Below are positions 8,075 through 16,162 of a stretch of 64,000 bases of DNA, piece after piece. The position numbers were made by a program, and so were the translations under genes. Numbering within the stretch: the first letter of the stretch is position 1; every line of letters starts with the position of its first letter. The notes under the pieces are model-generated. The model was not told the origin of the DNA. It searched no databases and was given only the letters and a program-made list of their open reading frames with translations. Source of the stretch: an uncultured Bacteroidales bacterium (GTDB lineage Bacteria; Bacteroidota; Bacteroidia; Bacteroidales; UBA932); NCBI GenBank assembly GCA_934717185.1, contig CAKUYQ010000015.1, positions 1 to 64,000 of the forward strand, given 5' to 3'.

Positions 8075-9190
8075 CTACAAAATCCTGGTCTCGAAATAAT
8101 TCTTTATTTTATAAATGCCATTGTCGTGTTTGTACCTTCCAAAGAGTATTTGTGGATTTACCTCATGCTTCTCAGCCTCACTCATAATGTATGGGGCGAT
8201 TTTGTAAGGAACAACATCACGAGTCTTTGACAAGAATTTTTTCCAATCTGCATTTGGCACAACCGCATTCAATGCAAAATTATCAGCTTCCGACTCCTCT
8301 GAATCCTTTTTCTCGTCAAAGAGGTTTATCATTGCCTTTCCGTCCTTAATAAGATGCTTGTAAACGTGACCAACTTCATGTAATGTAGTGAAGGCAAAAT
8401 TATCAATGGACGCAATACGCTCCGTAACTACAATGGTAGGATTGTCGCCAATCCAGAACGACATGCCATCCACCGGGACTTGTCCAACCTTCTTGACAAT
8501 AAAAAAACGAATGCCGTATCTGTTCAGTACCTCTCCTGTCCTTTTTGCAGTATCTGTATTCTCCTTGAAAACCTTATTGAGTTCTTTAGTCAATGCGTCA
8601 GCACTATCCTTGTCATACATACACAAGACAGACTTGTCGTTTCTAGAAAGATAATAGCAATAATATTTCCATGACAAAATATCAGCAGGATTGGTAGTTA
8701 CCTTTTCAGACTTGCGATAATAGTACGGCAACTCCATTTCTTGAGCTTTCAGACCAAAAAAATCATCCAAATTATCCACGGCAAACACCTCAAAGATGCG
8801 ATTGACATCTTCGATGATGTTACCTTTTATAATACTTACCTTTCTAAAGAACTGGGTACTCACTTGTTCTTTGAGCACGTTCCAAATCTCCAGCATCTTG
8901 GTCTGCAACACAACCCTCTCACTTTTTTTGGCACAGTCCAATTCGTACTGTGTCTGTATATTCATAAGGAATGTTGCAGAAATTCCGAGAGCGTTTTCCA
9001 ACAATAATGCCATTTCGGGTGTCAGAGAACGTTTACCTTTTATAACATCATTCAGAATGGATTTCTGTATGCCTGTGAGTTTGGACAACTCACTCTGCTT
9101 CATGTTGCGAGCAGCGAGTTCGTCCTTAATCACTTCTCCCACATGAGTTGCCTCAAATGGAACCGCCTGATTGAAACTAAACTTAGTCAT
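8075..9190 (-). CDS. higA: HigA-family antitoxin fused to an ImmA/IrrE metallopeptidase domain
   Basis: A 371-residue two-domain protein. Residues 12-75 are an XRE/HigA helix-turn-helix (HVGEVIKDELAARNMKQSEL, then LTGIQKSILNDVIKG), which in this family represses the operon and neutralises HigB. Residues about 220-330 form an ImmA/IrrE-type zinc peptidase domain with HEVGH at 271-275 and a downstream glutamate cluster. Classical HigA proteins have only about 100 residues, so the protease half is the distinctive part; it may cleave a regulator or turn over the complex, which is inference. It overlaps the toxin gene by 8 bases, in the toxin-first order typical of higBA. Confidence 0.88.
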   Translation of the reverse strand: MTKFSFNQAVPFEATHVGEVIKDELAARNMKQSELSKLTGIQKSILNDVIKGKRSLTPEMALLLENALGISATFLMNIQTQYELDCAKKSERVVLQTKMLEIWNVLKEQVSTQFFRKVSIIKGNIIEDVNRIFEVFAVDNLDDFFGLKAQEMELPYYYRKSEKVTTNPADILSWKYYCYYLSRNDKSVLCMYDKDSADALTKELNKVFKENTDTAKRTGEVLNRYGIRFFIVKKVGQVPVDGMSFWIGDNPTIVVTERIASIDNFAFTTLHEVGHVYKHLIKDGKAMINLFDEKKDSEESEADNFALNAVVPNADWKKFLSKTRDVVPYKIAPYIMSEAEKHEVNPQILFGRYKHDNGIYKIKNYFETRIL

Positions 9191-9503
9191 AATGATGTGA
9201 TATTTCTAATAGTTCTATTTCTGTTATGATAATGCTTCCATCGGCAGGAGAACTTTGGAAAATCAACCTCCAAGCACCGTTGCAGCGCACAGACTCCTGT
9301 CCTTTTCTGTTCCCATGCAGAGCTTCGTAATTCAGACCTTTCAAACGAAAGAGGTCTTCGATTCGCCGAGCAGCCTTCATATAATCAACAGCTTTCTTGT
9401 ACCCCTTTATCACTTGAACAGGTAATCTTCTGTATCTCTTGTCCGATGTCTTCCCATTTTCATATAATTCAAGCAAAGCTTCGTCTTCTGAGGTTATATT
9501 CAT
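9183..9503 (-). CDS. higB: HigB-family toxin (RelE-like mRNA interferase)
   Basis: A 106-residue protein of the HigB/RelE fold. LFRLKGLNYEALHGNRKGQESVRCNGAWRLIF-like spacing (residues about 50-85) contains the family signature of LxGxxxGxxxxRVNxxWRLxF. HigB toxins cut mRNA on the ribosome and are held by HigA. The toxin gene comes first and overlaps higA by 8 bases. Residues 1-20 (MNITSEDEALLELYENGKTS) are a usual start for this subfamily. Its promoter and operator lie immediately upstream (9530-9573). Confidence 0.88.
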   Translation of the reverse strand: MNITSEDEALLELYENGKTSDKRYRRLPVQVIKGYKKAVDYMKAARRIEDLFRLKGLNYEALHGNRKGQESVRCNGAWRLIFQSSPADGSIIITEIELLEISHHYD

Positions 9504-9529
9504 AAATATTCAGCCATGATTTGATGGTG

Positions 9530-9573
9530 CAAAAGTACGATAATTATTTTAATTATCAAAATTGATAATTAAA
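9530..9573 (-). promoter_or_regulatory. higBA promoter with overlapping palindromic operator
   Basis: On the minus strand TACTTTTG (plus 9530-9537) matches the -7 box TAnnTTTG. About 26 bases upstream, at the -33 position, lies a perfect inverted repeat: AATTATCAA and TTGATAATT separated by two bases (9551-9570), 12-bp arms when the flanking T/A pairs are counted (9548-9573). HigA would be expected to bind here and shut the promoter. Confidence 0.7.
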
Positions 9574-9969
9574 TATTATCTTATTTATAGATATTTTTTA
9601 TAATACCTGTTTTTATTGCGAATCGTCCACAATCTTTGACACCTTAGGATGTAAAAAATCTATGAAATTGCTCTTTCCAAAGAGGGCTCCTACCTTGTAA
9701 CAGGCAACATAAAGCATTTCCCTGATATGACATTCGTTGTCACACCGGCTGAAATGGTGAATATTTTAGAATTATAAATCATGCGCAGAAAATTATAGGA
9801 ATTTTATATTGAAAATCTTGGGAATTTTATAACTCCGCAGAAGAAAACCATAATAAACGCCAAAGGTGGATGCCCACCAAGTCCACTTTCATCGTACTAA
9901 AATTGATATAAGCATGCAGTATTTTCCCGTCTCATGCGTTTAGTCTGCGTAAAATAAATATAATAAGCT
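9574..9969. other. Intergenic region with PIN remnant and no intact gene
   Basis: It holds PIN remnant copy 2 (9661-9777) and otherwise AT-rich sequence, including a repeated GGAATTTTAT at about 9800 and 9831. I cannot find a clear promoter for the barrel gene that starts at 9970. Confidence 0.5.
9661..9777 (+). pseudogene. PIN-domain toxin remnant, copy 2 (C-terminal tail)
   Basis: A reading frame encodes the last 38 residues of a COG1569-type PIN toxin: YEIALSKEGSYL, VTGNIKHFP, FVVTPAEMVNILEL and then a stop codon. This looks like the genuine C-terminus. The in-frame stop at 9652 and lack of upstream homology show that the rest of the gene is gone. It pairs with copy 1 on the other side of higBA. 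Confidence 0.75.
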
Positions 9970-10620
9970 ATGTCTAAGAAATTTTTACTACTGTCATTCA
10001 TTTTCCTTTCTGCAATTGCCTATGTTTCTGCACAAACAAAATCAAACTTGAATATTGTGGCATCTCCCCAGTTCAACGAGAATTTCAGCGTGAGAGCAGG
10101 CGTTGATGTAGATATACAATTCAATAAAAGATGGAGCTTTGTCCCCGGAGCACACTGGTCTCTTAGGAGCAGAAATGAGCATGAAACCTTAACTGTAAAC
10201 GATGTTACTACAACAGTAGATTACAAAGACAGATCTCATTTTATTACAGTACCCCTCAGGTGCGGAGTTAGGATAAACAGCGTAAACAACGAAAACTTTG
10301 CATTAAAGCTGCTATTCGGCTCATACCTGGCTTACGGAGTAGATGGCACAAGCAAGTCTACGGAAAACAGAGCCGGGGTCATTACAACCAAGAAAGTAAA
10401 TGCCTTTGGCAAAGAGGGGCATCTTTGCAGCCGCTTTGATTATGGCCTTAATGTTGGCATCAATGGCATAATAAAGCAACATTATATAGTGGGAGCTTTT
10501 GCCGAAACAGGCTTGCGCAATATATATGAGCCTAACAATCTGTTCGATGCCATTGTCGGTGAAATATACAACATAAACTCCAACTTAGCGTTTGGCATTA
10601 CATTAGGCTACAGGTTTTAA
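9970..10620 (+). CDS. Small outer-membrane beta-barrel protein
   Basis: A 216-residue protein with a clear signal peptide (MSKKFLLLSFIFLSAIAYVSAQ, cleaved near residue 21). The rest alternates hydrophobic and polar residues, with strands such as FSVRAGVDVDIQFNKRWSF and a terminal strand ending GITLGYRF. The terminal aromatic residue is the usual signal for barrel assembly. The size fits an eight-stranded OmpA/OmpX-like or PorT-like barrel. No ligand can be inferred. A CTTCCCGACAA copy follows 27 bases after the stop. It is not obviously part of an operon. Confidence 0.75.
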   Translation: MSKKFLLLSFIFLSAIAYVSAQTKSNLNIVASPQFNENFSVRAGVDVDIQFNKRWSFVPGAHWSLRSRNEHETLTVNDVTTTVDYKDRSHFITVPLRCGVRINSVNNENFALKLLFGSYLAYGVDGTSKSTENRAGVITTKKVNAFGKEGHLCSRFDYGLNVGINGIIKQHYIVGAFAETGLRNIYEPNNLFDAIVGEIYNINSNLAFGITLGYRF

Positions 10621-10747
10621 TGGAAATCTATTTCGTTATACAGCTTCTTCCCGACAACCTATCCACAAAGACAGACAGCTACTTTACAATCTCTCGCAGT
10701 ATGACAAAAGCAGGAGCAAATAGCTTGGATTTATGATTAGCAAAGTT

Positions 10748-10755
10748 TATCTTTG
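10748..10755 (+). promoter_or_regulatory. -7 box TATCTTTG
   Basis: This matches TAnnTTTG and lies 8 bases before the ATG at 10764, so the transcript would be almost leaderless. A TTGG is present about 20 bases upstream. Confidence 0.5.
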
Positions 10756-10763
10756 TGGTTAGG

Positions 10764-11150
10764 ATGGGAGGACTTTTAAAATATTTACTACCTATTATTT
10801 TGATTACCGTTTTTTTTGATGGCAGAGATAGATCTGCGGATACTATCTTGCAGGAGAATTATACTCTGGAAACAACGGTAAGTGAGGTCGTATGTGATGA
10901 CTGCTCTTGGGGGTTGGAATATGATTCATGTCTTCCGCTACTGTCATCCTTACCAAACACCAAACATTTACGAAATAACAACAGAAAGACCAATAACACT
11001 GTTCGTAATAACATAACATTCGCAAATTATTATAAATTTGGCAGTATCCGGCCCCACAGGCATTGTATTCAGAAGAAATTGCCAATTTTCTCTTATCGTA
11101 TGATTGGAGCCGCACAACAACTATTCATATTGTGCAAGCTCACAATTTAG
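10764..11150 (+). CDS. Small hypothetical exported protein
   Basis: 128 residues from the ATG at 10764. The start MGGLLKYLLPIILITVFFDG resembles a signal peptide or membrane anchor. The remainder is polar, with a CDDC motif near residue 45 and a hydrophobic end (AAQQLFILCKLTI). I do not recognise the family. Support comes from the -7 box just upstream and from the signal-like N-terminus; against it, an overlapping frame on the other strand (10843-11115) is almost as long. It may equally be a spurious frame. Confidence 0.4.
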   Translation: MGGLLKYLLPIILITVFFDGRDRSADTILQENYTLETTVSEVVCDDCSWGLEYDSCLPLLSSLPNTKHLRNNNRKTNNTVRNNITFANYYKFGSIRPHRHCIQKKLPIFSYRMIGAAQQLFILCKLTI

Positions 11151-11330
11151 AATTGTAATACAAGATTCTCATAAAACAGTTAACTGAAATAGCTTTAACC
11201 CGCCACTTGCAACTTTCCACCTGCAGATGGAGGCTGTTCAATATAATCCAATGAGATCTTTTGCTGATTACAATAATTCTATAACATATTCAATATAAAT
11301 TCTATAACATAAAACTTATTCATATAAATA

Positions 11331-12368
11331 ATGGGATTAATAATAATATACTTTTTAGGAGCATTATCACTTTCGTTTCTATGCTCAATACTCGAAGCCG
11401 TTTTACTATCAACGCCTATGTCATACATATCCATGAAAGAAAAACAGGGAAATGCAACTGCTTCTCTCATGAAAAAATATAAAGAAAATGTAGATCGGCC
11501 TGTGGGTGCTATTTTATCATTAAACACAATTGCTCACACTATTGGATCAGCCGGTGTGGGTGCAGAATCAATACGAATTTTCGGTGAAGAATATTTTGGC
11601 ATCATATCTGCGATTCTCACACTTTTGATATTGGTACTTTCGGAAATTATACCCAAAACCATAGGAGCATCATATTGGCGTTCTTTAGCTATGTTATCCA
11701 CTAAAATCATACGTATTATGATTGTTGTGACATATCCGTTAGTTTTGCTTTCCGAACTGATTACTCGTCTGTTTACTCCCAAGAAACACCAGGCTTCTAT
11801 TAGCCGCGAAGAGGTTTCAGCCATGGTTGATATTGGTAAAGAAGAGGGTGTGTTCAGAGAGTCTGAAAGTAAAATCATCAAGAGTTGTATACGCTTGTCA
11901 AGTGTAAAGGCAAAGGAGATAATGACGCCCTCGATTGTTGTGGAGGCCGTTAATCAGAAGCTGACCTTCAAAGAATTTTACGATATACAAGATTGGAAGT
12001 TTTCTCGCATTCCCATATACAATGTAAGCAAGGAATATATAACAGGTTATGTTCTTAAAGATATGGTATTGAAAGAACTTTCAGAAGACAGGACAAATGG
12101 TAAACTCTCAGATATTTCGCGTCCTATTTTATCCTTTAGAGAAGAATATTCCGTGTATAATATATGGGAAAAGATGTTAGAAAAACGCGAGCATATATCC
12201 GTCATTACAGACACATATGGCTGCATGAGAGGTATCATCACAATGGAAGATATAATTGAAACAATGACAGGTGTTGAGATAGTTGACGAAGACGACACTG
12301 TTGTTGATATGCAAACTTTGGCAAAAGAAAAGTCAAGAAAGCTGTCTCAAGATTTATCTATCTTGTAA
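11331..12368 (+). CDS. CNNM-domain membrane protein with CBS pair (HlyC/CorC-related)
   Basis: A 345-residue protein. Residues 1-170 form the CNNM transmembrane domain with about four helices (IIIYFLGALSLSFLCSILEAVLL; ISAILTLLILVLSEIIPKTIGA; MIVVTYPLVLLSELI) and the conserved SEIIPKTIG. Residues about 190-325 are a CBS-domain pair (VKAKEIMTPSIVVEAV; HISVITDTYGCMRGIITMEDII). The C-terminal CorC_HlyC transporter-associated domain found in longer relatives is missing, so this is the short form. Such proteins are linked to magnesium or sodium-coupled cation transport; the cargo here is unknown. Its 3' end overlaps the convergent lipid kinase gene by 22 bases. Confidence 0.9.
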   Translation: MGLIIIYFLGALSLSFLCSILEAVLLSTPMSYISMKEKQGNATASLMKKYKENVDRPVGAILSLNTIAHTIGSAGVGAESIRIFGEEYFGIISAILTLLILVLSEIIPKTIGASYWRSLAMLSTKIIRIMIVVTYPLVLLSELITRLFTPKKHQASISREEVSAMVDIGKEEGVFRESESKIIKSCIRLSSVKAKEIMTPSIVVEAVNQKLTFKEFYDIQDWKFSRIPIYNVSKEYITGYVLKDMVLKELSEDRTNGKLSDISRPILSFREEYSVYNIWEKMLEKREHISVITDTYGCMRGIITMEDIIETMTGVEIVDEDDTVVDMQTLAKEKSRKLSQDLSIL

Positions 12369-13300
12369 GAGGTACCTACAACAACCCTTATGGAGTGCGG
12401 AACAAGTTCAAAGGTAAAAGGCGAAAAACCAACAGCTTCGCCATCTATCTCAATCCTGGTCTCGGGGATAGTGGAGATCTCTATCTCCTTGGCCCTGGTA
12501 AAGATTACCTTTGGATTTGAATAGATATTGCCCGAATAGAGCAACTTGAAATTACGCAGAACACGCAACTTGGACATCTTTCTTATTATGGTCAGATCCA
12601 TAAGGCCGTCGTCTACCAAAGCATTGGGGGTCTGCTGCATACCACCGCCGTTGTACTGTCCTATACCAACAGCTCCGGAGAAGACCATCCCCTCATAAAA
12701 CGGACTACCGTCTGCAGAGATCCTAAAATGTTTTGATCTGAACTTCATAAAGGTATTAAAGGTACTCCTCAAATAGAGCATCTTACCCTGTTTTCCCTCA
12801 TCCTTAAGATTGTTATACTTTAGATTCACTACAGCATCGTAGCCCAATCCGGCCACATTGGCCATATACCGCACATGCTTTACCCTTGTCTCATAGAAAG
12901 TAACCTTTGCAACATCCTGCAATATGCTTCTCTTTTCGGCAAGAGACCTAACGGCCTCTGAATATGTCTTTGAGATACCGTACATCCTAATCCAGTCATT
13001 ACCCGTACCGGTAGGGATAACCGCAAGACTCACCTCTGTGGTAGGTACAACCTTTTGAATGAATATACCGTTCACAACCTCGTGAATGGTTCCGTCACCA
13101 CCAACTGCAACAATATTCCTGAACCCGTCATTTATGGCCTTAACCGTAAGCTCCACAGCATGGTATTTGTGAGCCGTAAACACGCAGGTAAAGTTCAATC
13201 CACTGTCATACATCTGGTTAGAGATAACAGGCCAGTCCTTTAAACCGCGTCCGCTGCCGGCCTTAGGGTTAACGATAACCATCCAGACATCATGTTTCAT
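12347..13300 (-). CDS. YegS/DagK-family lipid kinase
   Basis: A 317-residue soluble kinase of the diacylglycerol/sphingosine kinase superfamily. Residues 8-18 hold the VNPKAGSGRG nucleotide motif and about 65-80 hold VGGDGTIHEVVNG, the catalytic-domain signature; IPTGTGNDW follows near 100. A second, beta-rich domain ends with EIDGEAVGFSPFTFEL. It should phosphorylate a membrane lipid such as diacylglycerol at the inner face of the inner membrane; the substrate cannot be read from the sequence. A -7 box CAAATTTA (TAAATTTG on the minus strand) lies at 13347-13354. Confidence 0.9.
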   Translation of the reverse strand: MKHDVWMVIVNPKAGSGRGLKDWPVISNQMYDSGLNFTCVFTAHKYHAVELTVKAINDGFRNIVAVGGDGTIHEVVNGIFIQKVVPTTEVSLAVIPTGTGNDWIRMYGISKTYSEAVRSLAEKRSILQDVAKVTFYETRVKHVRYMANVAGLGYDAVVNLKYNNLKDEGKQGKMLYLRSTFNTFMKFRSKHFRISADGSPFYEGMVFSGAVGIGQYNGGGMQQTPNALVDDGLMDLTIIRKMSKLRVLRNFKLLYSGNIYSNPKVIFTRAKEIEISTIPETRIEIDGEAVGFSPFTFELVPHSIRVVVGTSYKIDKS

Positions 13301-13372
13301 CTGTATATTAAGATTTTATATTGGTACAATGCTCAAAAATGTTACGCAAATTTAAGAAACTGTTTTGAATTG

Positions 13373-13404
13373 TTGTTCCCATTCCAAAAGATTTAGTATT
13401 TTTG
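13373..13404 (+). promoter_or_regulatory. parAB promoter
   Basis: TATTTTTG (13397-13404) matches TAnnTTTG, with a TTG core at 13373-13375, 21 bases upstream. The parA start is 53 bases downstream. Confidence 0.6.
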
Positions 13405-13457
13405 CGAGTTAGGAAGTTGTTTTTAGGCAACCTTTAATCTCTTACGCAGTTTAAAAT

Positions 13458-14252
13458 ATGGGAAAAATCATAGCTATCGCAAATCAGAAGGGAGGAGTTG
13501 GTAAAACCACCACAGCTATTAATCTTGCAGCATCATTGGCAGTCTTGGAAAAGAAGACATTGCTTATTGATGCAGATCCGCAGGCTAATACAACATCGGG
13601 GCTTAATTTCGACCCCGACTCATCTGACAAGAAAACCCTGTATGAACTTCTCATAGGCCAAAGAACGGCAGAGGAGATAGTGCTGAGCACAGACATAAAG
13701 AACCTTAGGGTAATCCCCTCTCACATCAACCTTGTAGGCGCGGAGATAGAGATGCTTAACTTGGAGAACAGAGAGAACATTCTAAAGAATGCAATCTCAT
13801 CCCTCAAAGAGGAGTATGAGTACATAATAATAGACTGTTCGCCATCTTTGGGACTCATAACAATTAACTCCCTTACAGCAGCAGACTCTGTAATCATACC
13901 TGTACAATGTGAGTTTTTTGCTTTGGAAGGCTTGGGCAAACTGCTCAACACCGTAAAGTTGGTACAAAACAGGCTCAACCCGCAATTGGAGATAGAGGGC
14001 TTTCTCCTAACAATGTTCGATGCAAGATTAAGGTTGGCTAACCAGGTTGTGGCAGAGGTAAGGCATCATTTTGGAGAGATGGTATTCAAGACAGTCATCA
14101 ACAGGAACGTAAGGCTGAGCGAGGCGCCAAGCCATGGCAAGCCGGTTATCCTTTACGATGCACTGTCCAACGGATCCAGCAACTATATGAACCTTGCAAA
14201 GGAGATAGTATCAAAACAGGAGTCTTTTAACCAAGATACAGAAAACAGATAA
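13458..14252 (+). CDS. parA: Chromosome partitioning ATPase ParA/Soj
   Basis: A 264-residue ParA-type ATPase of normal length. The deviant Walker A motif KGGVGKTT is at residues 11-18, LLIDADPQANTT follows near 37, and IIDCSPSLGLITINSL marks Walker B and the switch region. It binds nucleoid DNA in the ATP state and moves ParB-parS complexes. parB follows after a 6-base gap. The parA-parB-DUF5683-mltD order is a usual chromosomal arrangement in this phylum, which argues against a plasmid system. I found no parS palindrome nearby by eye. Confidence 0.97.
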   Translation: MGKIIAIANQKGGVGKTTTAINLAASLAVLEKKTLLIDADPQANTTSGLNFDPDSSDKKTLYELLIGQRTAEEIVLSTDIKNLRVIPSHINLVGAEIEMLNLENRENILKNAISSLKEEYEYIIIDCSPSLGLITINSLTAADSVIIPVQCEFFALEGLGKLLNTVKLVQNRLNPQLEIEGFLLTMFDARLRLANQVVAEVRHHFGEMVFKTVINRNVRLSEAPSHGKPVILYDALSNGSSNYMNLAKEIVSKQESFNQDTENR

Positions 14253-14258
14253 TCTAAA

Positions 14259-15185
14259 ATGGCAAAGATACAGACAGGATTAGGAAAAGGATTAAGCGCA
14301 CTTATAGCAGATGCCAACGAAATTCAGAGAAATGCACATAGAAACGCATCTGAATTAGAACAAAAGAGGGCAGCAGACAACAACGAACAGTTGCTTACCG
14401 CATCGTTGGAGATACCGTTAGACAAAATAGTACCAAATCCGTATCAGCCAAGGACAGAATTCAATGAGGAGGCCATAGCGGATCTGGCCGGATCCATCAA
14501 ACTATTAGGTGTTATCCAACCTATAACGGTTCGCCCCATAGAGGATGGTAAATACCAGATAATAAGCGGTGAGAGAAGATTCAGAGCCTCAAAAATAGCA
14601 GGACTTGAATCCATACCCGCATACATAAAGAAGACAGATGACAGAGGAATGTTGGAGCTGGCCATAGTTGAGAATATCCAGAGAGAAGATTTGGACTCAA
14701 TAGAGGTAGCCCTAAGTTTCCAAAGACTTATAGATGAATGCAATCTTACCCAAGAGGAGATGGCGGACCGTGTTGGCAAAAAAAGAGCCACTGTTACAAA
14801 CTACTTGCGCCTGCTGAGGCTCCCCGCAGAGATACAGTTTGCCATACGTGCCGGCCGCATCTCAATGGGACATGCCAAAGCCCTCTTAGGTATAGAGAGC
14901 CCCAGAATGCAGGTGAAATACGCCAACCAGATAATCGAGCAGGATCTCTCTGTACGCCAAATAGAAGCGAAGATAAAGAAGCTGAACGAGAAGAGAGATA
15001 AACCTGCAAATATTAATGAGCTTCCCGACAAATATTTTAGAGCCATAGAGCTTGTAGGAAAGTATTTTAACAACAATGTATCTATAAAACGCGGCACAAA
15101 AGGCAATGGAAGCATGACCATCCGCTTTAAGAACGACAGCGAGATAGAGCGCTTTATAGAGGCATTGGAAAAAATCAATAGATAA
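14259..15185 (+). CDS. parB: ParB/Spo0J chromosome partitioning protein
   Basis: A 308-residue ParB. The N-terminal GLGKGLSALI box is the ParA-interaction segment. The CTP-binding ParB domain contains NPYQPR (about 60-65) and GERRFR (104-109). The helix-turn-helix for parS recognition is LTQEEMADRVGKKRATVTNY at about 163-182. The C-terminal part ends with a dimerisation segment. It is made from the same transcript as parA. The gene carries one 11-mer CTTCCCGACAA (15021) encoding Leu-Pro-Asp-Lys. Confidence 0.96.
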   Translation: MAKIQTGLGKGLSALIADANEIQRNAHRNASELEQKRAADNNEQLLTASLEIPLDKIVPNPYQPRTEFNEEAIADLAGSIKLLGVIQPITVRPIEDGKYQIISGERRFRASKIAGLESIPAYIKKTDDRGMLELAIVENIQREDLDSIEVALSFQRLIDECNLTQEEMADRVGKKRATVTNYLRLLRLPAEIQFAIRAGRISMGHAKALLGIESPRMQVKYANQIIEQDLSVRQIEAKIKKLNEKRDKPANINELPDKYFRAIELVGKYFNNNVSIKRGTKGNGSMTIRFKNDSEIERFIEALEKINR

Positions 15186-15190
15186 TAAAC

Positions 15191-16153
15191 GTGTTAAGAG
15201 AGAAAAACATATATCTTCTTGTCATTGGAGTGCTGCTGATGTTGGTGCCGCATCTCTCGTATGCTCAGTTCAACACATATAACCAGGCAGGGCCTCCGGG
15301 CAGCGACCAGACCAAAAAAAGTAACAACAACGACGAAAACGGTGAGAATTATGTAAAGAAAAAACCTTCATACACACTTGGAAGGTACTTTAAGTCTTTG
15401 GCACACAAAGATTCCGTTGATGTAACAAGACTTACCTTTGGTAACATGATACTCCCCGGAACGGCGCAGATATACAACAGAGACTACTGGAAACTGCCAA
15501 TAGTCTACGGAACATTGGGAGGTTGCATAGGTGGTGCAGTATACAGCAACGTAAAATACCAGTCCACAGGCAAGAAATCGTACAAGAACACCAGAGACAT
15601 ACTTATAGCAGGAGCAGCCCTCTCATACTGGGGACAACTTATGGACGGTATTATATCATACAGTTCAAGTACCAACTCGGCGCCGGCCAAATCATCGCTC
15701 TATTCCGCCCTTCTACCCGGATTGGGGCAGGCGAAAAACGGCGATTACTGGAAAATACCAATCTTCTACGGAGGGTTTGCAGTAAGCGGTTACTGCTGGG
15801 CATACAATCAAAAGCAGTATAAACGATACAAAGACCTGTATATTCAGGCAGCAACCCCTAACGGCGGCTACACAGGCCACCAGACTGCAGAAAACCTAAA
15901 ATGGTACAGAGACTCCTTTAGACGTCTGCGAGATTACTCAATAGTTGCCACAGCATTAATATACGTACTTAACATTGTAGATGCCAGCGTTTTTGCACAC
16001 TTTAGCAACTTTGACGTAAACGACGACATATCACTTAATGTACAACCAGGATTCATAGAGCCCGTAAACATACCGGGATCATCCAACAACAGCTATTTGG
16101 CAGGCGGAAGCTGCCCGCAAACAGTTGGAGTAAGATTGAATTTTAATTTTTAG
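15191..16153 (+). CDS. DUF5683-domain membrane protein
   Basis: A 320-residue protein starting at a GTG, 5 bases after parB. It has a signal peptide (residues 1-24, ending LSYAQF). Two copies of a motif of the type LPGxGQxxNxDYWKxPxxYG are visible (MILPGTAQIYNRDYWKLPIVYG near 95 and LLPGLGQAKNGDYWKIPIFYG near 180), each followed by a hydrophobic helix; this internal duplication is the hallmark of DUF5683. The family is almost confined to Bacteroidota and lies between parB and a lytic transglycosylase; the role is unknown but the neighbourhood points to cell-envelope work at division. Confidence 0.88.
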   Translation: MLREKNIYLLVIGVLLMLVPHLSYAQFNTYNQAGPPGSDQTKKSNNNDENGENYVKKKPSYTLGRYFKSLAHKDSVDVTRLTFGNMILPGTAQIYNRDYWKLPIVYGTLGGCIGGAVYSNVKYQSTGKKSYKNTRDILIAGAALSYWGQLMDGIISYSSSTNSAPAKSSLYSALLPGLGQAKNGDYWKIPIFYGGFAVSGYCWAYNQKQYKRYKDLYIQAATPNGGYTGHQTAENLKWYRDSFRRLRDYSIVATALIYVLNIVDASVFAHFSNFDVNDDISLNVQPGFIEPVNIPGSSNNSYLAGGSCPQTVGVRLNFNF

Positions 16154-16162
16154 ACCCATAAA

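Noticed and set aside
8045..8230. Plus-strand frame at the 3' end of higA
   Set aside because: It is antisense to a well-supported gene and starts in the higA terminator.
10843..11115. Open frame on the minus strand opposite the small exported-protein candidate
   Set aside because: No promoter, signal peptide or family features, and it lies antisense to a frame with a -7 box.
13458..15185. parS site near parAB
   Set aside because: I searched by eye for a TGTTTCACGTGAAACA-like palindrome and found none in the window.
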